Positions 16,872 through 26,492 of a stretch of 64,000 bases of DNA are shown piece after piece. Below the pieces are notes generated by a model. The model searched no databases and had not been told where the DNA came from. It saw only the letters and a program-made list of their open reading frames with translations. The position numbers were made by a program, and so were the translations under genes. This DNA comes from DASQYE01 sp036389315 (GTDB lineage Bacteria > Acidobacteriota > Blastocatellia > Pyrinomonadales > Pyrinomonadaceae), in contig DASVQF010000040.1 of the NCBI GenBank assembly GCA_036389315.1, positions 260,771 to 324,770 of the forward strand. The letters are read 5' to 3'. How positions within the stretch are numbered: position 1 is the first letter of the stretch; the number at the start of each line of letters is the position of its first letter.

Positions 16872-17516
16872 ATGAGCTGTACCGTCGCAATCTGTGGCTT
16901 CTCGTCAGAGGTCGGCAAGACCACGCTTCTGTCTGATCTCCTTAGTGCATTACCCGGATGGGAAGCGATCAAGATGACGCGCGGCCATTATCGCTCGTGC
17001 GGCAAAGACCCACATGCCTGCTGCGTCAGTCACCTCTTGACGGATGAGCCCGTGGTGCGTTCAGGTCGTCAAGAGACCTACGCTCCGGGCAAAGATACCG
17101 GACGCTACTGGGATGCCGGAGCTTCTAATGTTCATTGGGTGATCGTCACCAACAGCCAGGTAGAGCAGGGAATCCGGCTGGCGCTCGATAGAGTTCGCGC
17201 GCCCGGAGTACTGATCGAAGGCAACAGCTTCCTGGACTTCGTGGAAGTGGATTTCGCGTTGATGGTCGCGCGCGCCGCCGGTGGCGGGAAGATCAAGCCT
17301 TCGGCGCGGCGTGCGCTAAAAGTTTGTTCTGCCCTTTATCTGACTGACAACCTGGAAGGCGATTCAGCCACAACTACGGCGCGGGAGCGGTTTGCGTTAT
17401 GGGTGCAAAACACCGCCGACAAAGACCTCATCAAAGCGCTTCCTATTTACATGCGCGAAGACCTGCCGCAACTGATAACGCGTATCCGAGCGATTCGTCC
17501 TACGCTTGCCGCTTGA
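16872..17516 (+). CDS. P-loop protein, MobB-like molybdopterin-guanine dinucleotide adaptor
   Basis: 214 residues. It begins with a P-loop, AICGFSSEVGKTTLLSDLL (residues 6-24). Later segments APGVLIEGNSFLDFVEVDFA and ADKDLIKALPIYMREDLPQL fit a SIMIBI-type GTPase of the MobB group. A CGKDPHACCVSHLLTD cluster is unusual and could bind a metal. The gene overlaps fdhE (start 17506 or 17530) and sits before the molybdenum-dependent formate dehydrogenase. This supports a role in cofactor maturation for that enzyme. MobB versus a related maturation GTPase cannot be settled from sequence alone. Confidence 0.7.
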   Translation: MSCTVAICGFSSEVGKTTLLSDLLSALPGWEAIKMTRGHYRSCGKDPHACCVSHLLTDEPVVRSGRQETYAPGKDTGRYWDAGASNVHWVIVTNSQVEQGIRLALDRVRAPGVLIEGNSFLDFVEVDFALMVARAAGGGKIKPSARRALKVCSALYLTDNLEGDSATTTARERFALWVQNTADKDLIKALPIYMREDLPQLITRIRAIRPTLAA

Positions 17517-18342
17517 CAGACAATTTCTAATGGTCTGGGATTCTTCATCAAAGTTTCAGGAATCTTGGGATGCTGAGATCGCTAGGGCTGAGCAGCTCGC
17601 CAGGAGAAACGACGCTTCCGGAGAGTTGCTCGCCTTTTATGCAAAGCTGTTGCTTGCGCAGAAAGGTATTTACGAATTTCTGCGTAGCCGCGAGGGATGG
17701 CTGCCTTCAGGAATCTTGGAGGATGATTTAGGGGTCGTCCGCGCAGTGATGCCGGAGTTGCTGCGCGCGGTCGAAACGAGCGGCCCTGCTGCGCTGGTCG
17801 AAGAAGCGCAACTACTTGTGCGCAGCCCTGATGAAGAGATTGACCGAATGCTGCTCGAACAATGGCGTGCGCCGGCGGATGTTCAGTTCTTCGCGAAAGC
17901 CTTCTTGCAGCCGTACGCGCGCTGGCTGGCGGACTCCGGCGGGCAGCCCATTGATAGAGTTTTTGAGAGAGTGGCAAGCCGCTGTCCGTTCTGCGGCGGC
18001 CTCCCGCAGGTCAGTCTGCTTCAGACCAAAGAGGCCTCTGCGGAGAGCGGTGGACGTGATCTGCTCTGCTCGACCTGCCTGACCGTGTGGCCTTTCAGAA
18101 GAGTCGTTTGCGCCCACTGTGGCGAAGAACGCCCCGCCAAGCTCGGTTATTTCCATACACCTGAGTATGACCATGTCAGAATCGAAGCCTGCGATACCTG
18201 CAAGCGTTACATCAAGGGTGTTGATCTGACGCGGCTCGGTCTGGCCGTCCCGCTCGTGGATGAAGTGGCCGCTGCACCCTTAGACGTGTGGGCGCACGAA
18301 CACGGCTATACAAAAATAGAACTGAACCTGGTGGGTTTGTAA
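17506..18342 (+). CDS. fdhE: Formate dehydrogenase accessory protein FdhE
   Basis: 278 residues from TTG 17506 (overlapping the previous stop) or 270 from ATG 17530. The C-terminal half carries the four cysteine pairs of the FdhE rubredoxin-like folds: CPFCGG, CSTC, CAHCGEE and CDTC, followed by the family end VDEVAAAPLDVWAHEHGYTK. FdhE binds the catalytic subunit of Tat-exported formate dehydrogenases and is needed for their activity, probably in the cytoplasm before export. Its position just upstream of the dehydrogenase genes fits. It likely shares a transcript with the MobB-like gene and is separated from fdnG by an operator and promoter. Confidence 0.9.
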   Translation: MPLDRQFLMVWDSSSKFQESWDAEIARAEQLARRNDASGELLAFYAKLLLAQKGIYEFLRSREGWLPSGILEDDLGVVRAVMPELLRAVETSGPAALVEEAQLLVRSPDEEIDRMLLEQWRAPADVQFFAKAFLQPYARWLADSGGQPIDRVFERVASRCPFCGGLPQVSLLQTKEASAESGGRDLLCSTCLTVWPFRRVVCAHCGEERPAKLGYFHTPEYDHVRIEACDTCKRYIKGVDLTRLGLAVPLVDEVAAAPLDVWAHEHGYTKIELNLVGL

Positions 18343-18353
18343 GAGTTCCGGGT

Positions 18354-18373
18354 TTTTAGGGCGTGTCCTAAAA
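18354..18373. promoter_or_regulatory. Operator-like palindrome upstream of formate dehydrogenase
   Basis: TTTTAGGG-CGTG-TCCTAAAA is a near-perfect palindrome (7 of 8 arm positions pair). It matches the palindrome TTTTAGGA-CGTA-TCCTAAAA found 23 bases upstream of the ArsR-like regulator gene (27845-27864) at 18 of 20 positions. It sits eight bases before the -35 box at 18381. The shared site implies that the regulator controls both itself and the dehydrogenase genes. Confidence 0.65.
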
Positions 18374-18380
18374 TTAAGGA

Positions 18381-18407
18381 TTGACATTCATCTCAGCGAG
18401 GCATAAT
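18381..18407 (+). promoter_or_regulatory. Promoter of the formate dehydrogenase operon
   Basis: TTGACA (18381-18386) is a perfect -35. CATAAT (18402-18407) matches five of six -10 bases but with a short 15-base spacer, which could make the promoter dependent on a regulator. It lies directly downstream of the operator-like palindrome. Confidence 0.45.
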
Positions 18408-18454
18408 CTTCCGCTACATCAGAACAACTCAGGCTCACTTCAATTCGATTGGAG

Positions 18455-18622
18455 ATGAATAATGAGCCGAAGCTTCTCGCTTACGAATATCCCGAAGACG
18501 GGCAGGCGTTCCAGCAGCATGTATTGCTACTCAGGAAAAATTTGCTCGTTCCTCCTCTGCAACTCGTTTTCAAAAACCTCCACATCATCTCGCGTGAGCT
18601 TCTCTTTTTTCTGAGGAGATGA
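18455..18622 (+). CDS. Possible 55-aa protein translationally coupled to formate dehydrogenase
   Basis: ATG 18455 opens a 55-codon frame ending at TGA 18620-18622, five bases before the fdnG start at 18628. The peptide looks protein-like: MNNEPKLLAYEYPEDG, then QHVLLLRKNLLVPPLQLVF and IISRELLFFLRR. The GAGGAG that serves fdnG lies within its last codons, so coupling is plausible. GGAG abuts the ATG directly, a poor ribosome-binding arrangement, and an alternative frame from ATG 18462 looks random. No family recognised. Confidence 0.35.
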   Translation: MNNEPKLLAYEYPEDGQAFQQHVLLLRKNLLVPPLQLVFKNLHIISRELLFFLRR

Positions 18623-18627
18623 ATGGT

Positions 18628-21600
18628 ATGGACAGAAGAACATTTATCAAGACTTCAATCGCCGGAGGGGCAGCCGTTTCAGTCTTCGGTTTCAGTCTGG
18701 CGCCGGTTCGTGCGCAGACGCAAGCCTTGAAGATAGCGCGCACGACCGAGACGCGCTCGACCTGCCCTTATTGTTCCGTGAGCTGCGGCGTCATCATCCA
18801 TACGCTCGGAGACCGTGCCAAGAACGCCATCCCGCAGGTCGTGCATGTCGAGGGCGATCCCGACCACCCGATCAATCGCGGCACGCTCTGTCCGAAGGGG
18901 GCTTCGCTCGAACAGGACATCCTGAACGAGCGACGGTTATTGAAGCCGCAGGTGCGTCGTCCCGGCTCAGACCACTGGGAGGACATCTCCTGGGAGCAGG
19001 CTTTCGATGAAATCGCGCGCAAGGTTAAACGGACGCGCGATGCGACGTTCGTCGAGAAGGACGATAAAGGATACACGGTCAACCGCTGCGAAGGAATAGG
19101 CTGGACGGGCGGCTGCACGGATACGAACGAACTGAATTACCTGGCAGTCAAAGCAATGCGCAGCATGGGGGTCTGCTATTTCGAGACGCAGGCCCGTGTT
19201 TGACACGGGCCCACGGTCTCCAGTTTGGGGCCCACCTTCGGACGCGGCGCGATGACCAACGGCTGGATTGACATCAAGAACACGGACATGATGTTGATCA
19301 TGGGCGGCAATCCGGCTGAAAACCACCCGTGCGGCTTCAAGTGGCCGATTGAAGCCAAGCTCCATCGCAACGCGAAGATGATCGTCGTTGACCCACGCTT
19401 TACGCGCACGGCTGCAACGGCAGACCTCTTCCTGCAAATCCGCGCGGGCACAGACATAGCCTTCCTGGGCGGCCTTATCAACTACGCCATCCAGAACAAC
19501 CGCATCGCCCGTGACTATCTTATCAACTACACCAACGCCGCCTTCATCGTCAAAGACGGATTCAAGCTGCCCGAAGATGGGCTCTTCTCCGGCTTCGACG
19601 CGCAGGGCGCGACTTACGACAAGGCGACGTGGAACTACGAAGAAGGCGGCAATCTAGGCCCCAAAACGGAGGGCACGGGAGCAATCCCGGGGGCTACATC
19701 CGGCGCCGGTAAATCTTCAGCTAATGTAACGAACGAGCAGCAGAGGGCTGGACAGGAGCCGTCGAAAAGCTTCGAGAGCAAATCTCCGCAGGTGAGCTCG
19801 CGGCCTTCCACGCCTACCACGCAAGAGAAAGGGAAATCATCTTCCGGCGGCGTCATGGAAGGCAGCCAGGGCGGCGGGCATCAATCAGCCGGTGGGCCGG
19901 GAGCTTCGGGACAGGGAGGACAGAAGCCTCCGCCCACTCTTCCGGCCAATGTCGCTTATGACCTCTCGCTCCAGCATGAGCGCTCCGTCTTCCAACTGCT
20001 CAAGAAGCAATATTCGCGCTACACGCCTGAGATGGTCGAGCGCATCACGGGCATAGCGCGCGACCAGTTCTTGAAAGCCGCTGATCTTTTCACCTCCATA
20101 CGCAAAGACGGCGATATGAAAAGGGCCGGGACGATCATCTACGCGGTCGGCTGGACGCAGCACACTTCGGGGACGCAGATCATTCGCACGGCGGCAATCC
20201 TACAACTCCTCCTCGGCAATGTAGGACGCGCGGGCGGCGGAGTGAACGCCCTTCGCGGCCACTCCAACATTCAGGGCGCGACAGACATGGGCGGCGTCTT
20301 CGACATCTTCCCCGGCTACCTGAAGATTCCTGCCCCGACCGATACTGACCTCGCCACGTTTCTCAAACGGACGACGCCCACGCCATCGAAGCCTGACGTT
20401 TGGGACTCGTACAACTACTGGTCGAACACTCCGAAGTTCATGGTCTCTTTCCTCAAGGCGCTCTACGGTGACGCCGCGAAGAAGGAGAACGACTTCGCCT
20501 ATCACTACCTGCCGAAGATTGACCGGAAATACTCCTGGACGGAGATGTGGGACTACATGTACCAGGGACAGGTCAAGGGACTCTTCGCCTTCGGCATGAA
20601 CGGCGTGGCGATTGGCCCGAACTCGCGCAAAAACATCGAAGCGTTAAAGAAGGCCGACTGGCTGGTAGTGTGCGAAATCTACCCGGAAGAGACGAGCGAG
20701 TTCTGGAAAGCGCCCGGCGTAACGCGTGACGAGATGGCGAAGATAGGCACGACCGTCTATCGTCTGCCCGGCGCGGGCTTCGCCGAAAAGGACGGAACCT
20801 TCGTCAACTCCGCTCGCTGGCTCCAGTGGAAGTATGTCGCGCTGCCTCCGCCCGGACTGGCGAAAGTGGATCAGGAGATTCTCGCACGCATCTTTCTCAA
20901 AGTGCGCGAGCTTTACCAGAAGGAGGGCGGGAAGTTTCCAGACCCCATCTTGAATCTCACCTGGGCCTATACGACGCCTGAGAATCCGTCGCTTGCGGAA
21001 GTTGCGAAAGAGATCAATGGCCGCGCGCTGGCGGACTTGACGGACGAAAAGCAGCCGGGCGTCGTCGTCAAAGCCGGTCAACAACTGCCCGGTTTCGCCT
21101 GGCTCAGAGATGACGGCACGACCGCGTGCGGTAACTGGCTCTATTCGGGCTCATGGACGGAGGCTGGCGCGCAGATGCAACGGCGCGGCACTGACGATCC
21201 GTCGGGCCTCGGCATCTTTCCGAATTGGGCATGGTCTTGGCCGGCGAATCGCCGGGTGATGTACAACCGCGCGTCGTGCGATCCGTCCGGCAAGCCCTGG
21301 GACTCGGAGCGCAGACAGGTCTGGTGGAACGAGGCTCAGGGGCGCTGGGTCGGCAATGACGTGCCGGACTTCAAGGTGGACTCGCCGCCCGCAGATCGCA
21401 TGGGGCCGTTCATCATGAACCCTGAAGGCGTGGGTCGCATTTTCGCTCCGCTCGCGGCCTTCGCCGACGGGCCTTTCCCGGAGCACTATGAGCCTGTGGA
21501 AAGCCCCATCCAGAATCCGCTTCATCCGAGTCAATCAAATAATCCGGTCGCGAAGAAGTACAAATCGGACATGGATAAGTTCGGCACACCCGCCGAAGGG

Positions 21601-22002
21601 TTCAACGTAGTCTGCACTACGTATCGCCTGACAGAGCACTACCACTACTGGACGAAGAACAACCCGATGAACGTCCAGCTCGTGCCGGAGCCGTTCGTTG
21701 AAGTGCCCGCCGAGCTCGCGGACGAGATGGGAATCAGTGGCGGCGAGAAAGTTAAAGTGACGAGTGCTCGCGGCGTTTACGTAGCGAAGGCTATGGTGAC
21801 AAAGCGCATCAAGCCGATGATGATAGACGGCAAGAAGACTTATCAGATTGGCATCCCCATACACTGGGGCTATCGCGGGATCAAGGAGGACGAGGGGCTG
21901 ACGGCGCTGACGCCTGCGAACCAGTTGTCGCCCGCCGCGATTGACCCGAACGCTTACACGCCGGAGTTCAAAGGCTTTCTAGTGAAGATCGAGAAGGCAT
22001 GA
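18628..22002 (+). CDS. fdnG: Formate dehydrogenase-N alpha subunit, selenocysteine-containing, Tat-exported
   Basis: 1124 residues when the in-frame TGA at 19201-19203 is read as selenocysteine (Sec192). The flanks QARV-U-HGPTVSSLGPTFGRG match the active site of FdnG/FdoG enzymes exactly, and the frame continues unbroken on both sides. The ATG at 18628 has GAGGAG nine bases upstream. DRRTFIK starts a twin-arginine signal; CPYCSVSCG and LCPKGAS bind the 4Fe-4S cluster; the rest is the bis-MGD molybdenum/tungsten domain with a C-terminal DMSO-reductase-like segment. It oxidises periplasmic formate. About 100 Gly/Ser/Pro/Gln-rich residues (19650-19940) interrupt the fold before LQHERSVFQLLKKQYSRYTP, which is unusual. 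Confidence 0.93.
19201..19235 (+). promoter_or_regulatory. UGA selenocysteine codon and candidate bacterial SECIS element in fdnG
   Basis: TGA 19201-19203 is followed by GGGCCC at 19207-19212 and again at 19228-19233; because GGGCCC is self-complementary the two can pair. The 15-base loop between them contains GGTCT (19215-19219), like the apical GGUCU of the E. coli fdhF/fdnG SECIS recognised by SelB. The exact fold was not computed. Confidence 0.6.
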
Positions 22003-22017
22003 GAGGGAGGGGCGAGT

Positions 22018-22944
22018 ATGAGCGACGAAAGGATATTACAAATTCAACAAATCTCGGCCCATCCCGGCCCTGTTCCAGGTCAAGGTACACAGCGCGCGGT
22101 GGAAGTCTGCAAGTACATAGACGTGACGACCTGCATCGGCTGCAAGGCGTGCGAGGTGGCCTGTGTGGAGTGGAACGACCATCCCTTCCGCGAGACGACC
22201 TTCGATAATACCTACCAGACGATGCCCTCGACCGAGTGGAACTACTGGAACCTGATTAAGTTCGCCGAAGAGGTGCGCGAAGGAAACCTGATGTGGCTGA
22301 TGCGCAAAGATCAGTGCATGCACTGTGCTGATCCGGGTTGTTTGCGCGCCTGCCCGGCTGACGGCGCGATTGTTCAATACACGAACGGCATCGTTGATTT
22401 CCAGCAGGAGAACTGCATCGGTTGCGGCTACTGCATCTCGGGATGCCCTTTTGACATCCCGAAGTTTAATCAGAAGACGAAGAAGGTTTTCAAATGCACG
22501 CTCTGCTCAGACCGCGTCGGCCAGGGGCTTGAGCCGGCATGTATCAAGGCTTGCCCGACGGGCTGCCTGCACTTCGGCACGAAGGACGACATGCTGGCCT
22601 TAGCCAACACGCGAGCGCAGCAGTTGGTGCAGATTTCGGGCTTTAAGAACGCGGGCGTCTATGACCCGCAGTCCATCGGCGGCACACACGTCATCTACGT
22701 GCTGCACGACATCACGCAGCCTGAGGCTTATGGCGGGTTGCCGTCGAACCCACAGATTCCGCCGAGCTACACGGTCTGGAAATGGCTTGCTAAACCGGCG
22801 GGGCTGTTGATGGCTGCTTTCGGCATCTTCGCGGTCTTCTTCCACCGCCTCACGGTTGGCCCGAAACTGCCGCAGCCTGAATCCGCGCCGGTCATCACAG
22901 AGCGTCCAGACGAAGCCGAGGCGGCGAGAAAGGAGAAGCCATGA
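22018..22944 (+). CDS. fdnH: Formate dehydrogenase-N beta subunit, four 4Fe-4S ferredoxin
   Basis: 308 residues. Four cysteine clusters are visible: CIGCKACEVACVEW, CMHCADPGCLRACP, CIGCGYCISGCPFDIP and CTLCSDRVGQGLEPACIKACP. These carry electrons from the alpha subunit to the membrane cytochrome. A single C-terminal membrane helix (LLMAAFGIFAVFFHRLTV) anchors the protein, as in E. coli FdnH. No signal peptide of its own, so it would travel with the Tat-exported alpha subunit. It begins 15 bases after fdnG behind GGGAGGGG, and its stop overlaps the start of the gamma subunit by four bases. Confidence 0.93.
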   Translation: MSDERILQIQQISAHPGPVPGQGTQRAVEVCKYIDVTTCIGCKACEVACVEWNDHPFRETTFDNTYQTMPSTEWNYWNLIKFAEEVREGNLMWLMRKDQCMHCADPGCLRACPADGAIVQYTNGIVDFQQENCIGCGYCISGCPFDIPKFNQKTKKVFKCTLCSDRVGQGLEPACIKACPTGCLHFGTKDDMLALANTRAQQLVQISGFKNAGVYDPQSIGGTHVIYVLHDITQPEAYGGLPSNPQIPPSYTVWKWLAKPAGLLMAAFGIFAVFFHRLTVGPKLPQPESAPVITERPDEAEAARKEKP

Positions 22945-23765
22945 GCAGTTCTGTTGAGCACTTTGACGAGAAGGCGCGGCGCGAGGTGGGCCGTCACGGA
23001 CGGACGGTTGTCCATCGGGGCGAACTCTTGCGCCATCCCGCCTACACGCGCGTGCTGCACTGGTCTGTAGCGATCTCCTTCATCCTCTCGCTCGTCTCAG
23101 GCTTTGCTATCTACTCTCCGTGGCTTTACCGCTGGCTCACGCCGCTCTTTGGCGGAGGCCCCATGACGCGCTTTCTGCATCCCTGGTTCGGTCTCGCATT
23201 CGACATCTGCTTTCTCTTTCAGTTCCTCAACTGGTTCGCGCCGATGAGGTGGACGAAAGCAGATAACAGATGGCTTCGTCGCATCAAGGAGTACACGACG
23301 AACAAAGAGAAGTTGGAGCCGGAGGACGTGGGCTTCTTCAACGCCGGGCAGAAGCTCTACTTCTGGGCCATCGTCCTGAGCGGTCTGCTCTTTCTCATCA
23401 CGGGCCTCCTGCTGTGGTTTGACGACGCCGTCCCGCGCTGGATGGTCGCCGTCAGCTACGTCATCCACGACATCGCGGCGCTCATCATGCTGGCGGGATT
23501 TATCATACACATCTACGAAGGCACGGCGGCGCAGCCCGGCACGTTCCGCTCGATGATAGATGGCACTGTCTCAAGGGCCTGGGCGTGGACGCATCACCCT
23601 GCCTGGTACAAGGAGGTGACGGGCCGCGACCCGCGCGAGGATTACGAGCGCGCGAGCCGGAGCCAGCAAGAGCGTGCAGACGCCATCGAAGCGTGGGAGC
23701 GCGAGCAAGAGCGGCGTGAGCGGTCGGTGAGCGCCGCTGACCCGGAAGAACTGCCGGAGCCTTAA
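22941..23765 (+). CDS. fdnI: Formate dehydrogenase-N gamma subunit, cytochrome b556
   Basis: 274 residues with four membrane helices (about residues 35-57, 75-95, 127-150 and 165-190). Histidines suited to bind two b-type haems lie in VLHWSVAIS, FLHPWFG, VIHDIAALIM and FIIHIYEG, matching the FdnI/FdoI pattern. It passes electrons from the beta subunit to quinone. The C-terminal cytoplasmic tail of about 60 residues is charged and longer than in E. coli (RASRSQQERADAIEAW onward). Start overlaps fdnH by ATGA. Confidence 0.92.
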   Translation: MSSSVEHFDEKARREVGRHGRTVVHRGELLRHPAYTRVLHWSVAISFILSLVSGFAIYSPWLYRWLTPLFGGGPMTRFLHPWFGLAFDICFLFQFLNWFAPMRWTKADNRWLRRIKEYTTNKEKLEPEDVGFFNAGQKLYFWAIVLSGLLFLITGLLLWFDDAVPRWMVAVSYVIHDIAALIMLAGFIIHIYEGTAAQPGTFRSMIDGTVSRAWAWTHHPAWYKEVTGRDPREDYERASRSQQERADAIEAWEREQERRERSVSAADPEELPEP

Positions 23766-23878
23766 TTTATTTGATCTGTTAGAGGCGGCGAGGCGCTCCG
23801 GCTGAGGTTATATCCTCCCGCTCTCTCCTTTTCTTGTTAACTCCTCATGCTTGCCGATTCGATGAAAGTGAGGCTGCC

Positions 23879-25810
23879 ATGATGATTCGTTCTTTTCATT
23901 ACACACTCCTTCTGGCATTGCTTGTGATGATGGCTGCGCTCACGCAGGCGCAGACTGAGCGAAATGCCGGGCAAGCAACCGCTTCCGGCGATGTGGCGCT
24001 TTCAGAACCGAGCGCGCCTTCCGGCATTGGTGAGAGGAGAACGTCCGAGAAGACTTCTGCCGTCGAACCGAGATCGGTTATCGCCGATCCGTTGGTGCGT
24101 ATACTTATTGAGAAAGGAGTGTTGACCGAAAAGGAAGGTTATACAATCAGCACTGCGGGGACGCCCGCCGAGCAGCGTGATCGCCTGGCCGCCTTGCTGC
24201 GCGATAAAGGACTGATCTCGGCTGCCGAGTTCGATGCGGTGCGAACAGTCGCTCCGTCGGCAGAGACATCACCCTCGGCCCTCTTGTCATCAGCGTCAAC
24301 AACGGACGTGCTAAAGCCAGAAGCTTCCCGAGCGGCTGAGAGACAGGCGGCTGCTCCGACTGTCATTGCAGCCAGCGCGCCGGTGCGTCTCTTGCAAGTT
24401 GACCCGCCCAAGCGCGAGGGGCTCATCCCCGACATCAAACTCGGTACGGGAGCGCGCCTCAAGCTCTACGGTTTCTTCAAGACGAGTATCGTTTACGACT
24501 CGTCATCACCGCAGGGCAATGACTTTCCGCTGCCTTTACTGGCTGCCGATACAGGGCCTAACAGTTCACCTGAGTTTCACTTGAGAGCGCGCGGGCTTCG
24601 TTTAGGCGCAAACTTCGAGTGGCTCGATCCCGCACCCAAGACCATCATTACGGGACGACTGGAGTTCGACTTCGAGGGCGACTTCACCCGCGTGAACAAT
24701 CGCAACATCTCTTCGATCCGTTCCAGCCAGCCATCAATTCGCCTCGCGTGGGTGCGCATAGATAGGAGGTTCACAGAGAATACAACCGGCTTTGCCCTCT
24801 TCGGCCAGGACTGGACGCCGTTCGTCTCTTCGACCATGCCTAATATGATTGAGAATACGAACTTTGGAGGTCTCGGATACGGTGCTGCCTATGAGCGAGC
24901 GCCACAAGCCCGTTTCGGTTTCAACTACAACGCCGGCGGCTCGCGCTCCTTGAAGTTTCAGCCCGAACTCGCCATCGTCCTTCCGGCCTTCGGCGACCTG
25001 CCCGCCAACGTGGGCGATCAACTGGGCTTCGGCGAACGACAGGGCGTTGATTCAAAGCACCCTGCTATTGAAGGACGCTTTGTCATACAGTGGCAACTCG
25101 ACAGAGCACCGGAAGTCATGCCCGCGCAGTTTATCCTGAGCTTCGAGCACCAGAGGCGCACGGCGATTGTGACGGCGGCAAACGTGCCCGCAGCATTCAG
25201 AGCGGCCTTTCCGAGCGGCGCGGAAGCGTCGAGCAGCAGCAACGGCTACAGCGTCGAGCTTCAACTGCCGACGCACTTCATCACGGTGGTCGGTAAGTAT
25301 TACAACGGCTCTGACCTGCGCTTTTTCTTCGCCGGGCAGTTCCTCTCAAACTTCAACGACACGGCCGGACTAACAGGTGTTATCCTCGCGCCCTCGATTG
25401 ATGGCGCGTCAAACGTAGCCTTCGGATTCTTGAACGGCGTGCCCGTGGTTGCGCCTGAGCGGCCCGTTCGCGCTCAGGGCGGATTCATTCAGCTCGGATT
25501 CCCGCTGTCGCGTATCTTCGATGCAGACCCGAAAGGGCGCAATGCTGGATGGACAGCCTACCTGTATTACGGCTATGACCAAGCGGCGGCGCGAGACGCG
25601 CGGCGCTTTGGCGCACGCGGCTCACGGAGCGATCTCTTCTCCGGCAATATCCAGTACAAGCTGAACTCGTTTGTCACCTTCGCCTATGAGCAAGGGTACT
25701 ACCGCACGCGCGCTGCTAATCGCGTGGGAGCTTTGCCTCTGTTTCGCGGTATCCCGAGCTACACGACGCATAACGTGCGCTCGGAGTTCGCCACCATTTT
25801 TACCTTCTAA
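23879..25810 (+). CDS. Outer-membrane beta-barrel porin-like protein
   Basis: About 643 residues from ATG 23879 with GTGAGG upstream; the frame to 23834 lacks a signal. The signal peptide is IRSFHYTLLLALLVMMAALT ending TQA-Q. A low-complexity Ser/Ala region and a helical segment (LVRILIEKGVLTEKEGYTI) follow. The rest is a barrel with alternating strands such as ARLKLYGFFKTSIVYDSSS and FALFGQDWTPF, ending in a terminal Phe (FATIFTF) as outer-membrane proteins do. It resembles DcaP-like porins. It follows the dehydrogenase genes by 110 bases and may admit formate or another anion. Confidence 0.8.
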   Translation: MMIRSFHYTLLLALLVMMAALTQAQTERNAGQATASGDVALSEPSAPSGIGERRTSEKTSAVEPRSVIADPLVRILIEKGVLTEKEGYTISTAGTPAEQRDRLAALLRDKGLISAAEFDAVRTVAPSAETSPSALLSSASTTDVLKPEASRAAERQAAAPTVIAASAPVRLLQVDPPKREGLIPDIKLGTGARLKLYGFFKTSIVYDSSSPQGNDFPLPLLAADTGPNSSPEFHLRARGLRLGANFEWLDPAPKTIITGRLEFDFEGDFTRVNNRNISSIRSSQPSIRLAWVRIDRRFTENTTGFALFGQDWTPFVSSTMPNMIENTNFGGLGYGAAYERAPQARFGFNYNAGGSRSLKFQPELAIVLPAFGDLPANVGDQLGFGERQGVDSKHPAIEGRFVIQWQLDRAPEVMPAQFILSFEHQRRTAIVTAANVPAAFRAAFPSGAEASSSSNGYSVELQLPTHFITVVGKYYNGSDLRFFFAGQFLSNFNDTAGLTGVILAPSIDGASNVAFGFLNGVPVVAPERPVRAQGGFIQLGFPLSRIFDADPKGRNAGWTAYLYYGYDQAAARDARRFGARGSRSDLFSGNIQYKLNSFVTFAYEQGYYRTRAANRVGALPLFRGIPSYTTHNVRSEFATIFTF

Positions 25811-25847
25811 TTTGTATGGGCCGTAATCACTTCCCGGAGATTATGTA

Positions 25848-26423
25848 ATGCCGATGGCTTATGCCTACACCGCGATTCCTGATGCGGAGATACCGCATGC
25901 TTCAGATTCCACCTTTCAGCATCTCCTGAACACTTACGCCAGCGAAACGAATAAGGTCATTGCGGTCTGGCGTGAGTTCTCCGCCGAAGAGATGCCTTCA
26001 CGCCCGCATCCGCGCTCCAGCACGGTCGAGGACATCTTCAAACATCAATTGCTTTCGGAGCGCCGCTTCTTCGGTGAATTTCTGGGGCTGCCGGAACCCC
26101 CGGCGGAGCAAGTCTTGCCCGCCGGTCGTGCGCCCGAAGACTATGCGAATCGCATGCGCGAGCTGGCCCGCCCGCGCCTTGACCTCCTCGCCGGGCACAC
26201 CAGAGAATGGTGGTTGGAGGTCGTACCCTTCTTCGATGTCGAGCGTGAGCGCATCTGGATTTTCTGGCGACGGCTCCTGCACACGGCTCATCATCGCACA
26301 CAGCTCACGGTCTACCTTCGCCTGCTCGGGAAAGATGTGCCTTCGACGTATGGGCCCACGGCGGACGTGACCTGGGAGGGAGCCGATCCGACGCGAAGCG
26401 TTGAGGCCGCAGGGCGCGGCTAG
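25848..26423 (+). CDS. DinB-family metal-binding four-helix protein
   Basis: 191 residues. The DinB-like bundle is marked by three metal-binding His positions: FKHQLLSERRFF in helix 2 and HTAHHRTQLTVYLRLLG in helix 4, the family signature. Such proteins include metal-dependent thiol transferases (bacillithiol or mycothiol) and functionally unassigned members. An upstream GGAGATT precedes the ATG. It sits between the porin and YceI genes on the same strand, so it may belong to the same transcript. Substrate unknown. Confidence 0.83.
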   Translation: MPMAYAYTAIPDAEIPHASDSTFQHLLNTYASETNKVIAVWREFSAEEMPSRPHPRSSTVEDIFKHQLLSERRFFGEFLGLPEPPAEQVLPAGRAPEDYANRMRELARPRLDLLAGHTREWWLEVVPFFDVERERIWIFWRRLLHTAHHRTQLTVYLRLLGKDVPSTYGPTADVTWEGADPTRSVEAAGRG

Positions 26424-26492
26424 CTTATTCTCGCTCGGATGAGCGCGGCGCGTCCGGCGACGTTCTGATGAAACTTGAAGGGGATGTAGAGG

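Noticed and set aside
18619..19203. A short 194-aa formate dehydrogenase fragment and a separate 925-aa gene
   Set aside because: Same frame, joined by a UGA at the known selenocysteine site, so they are one gene.
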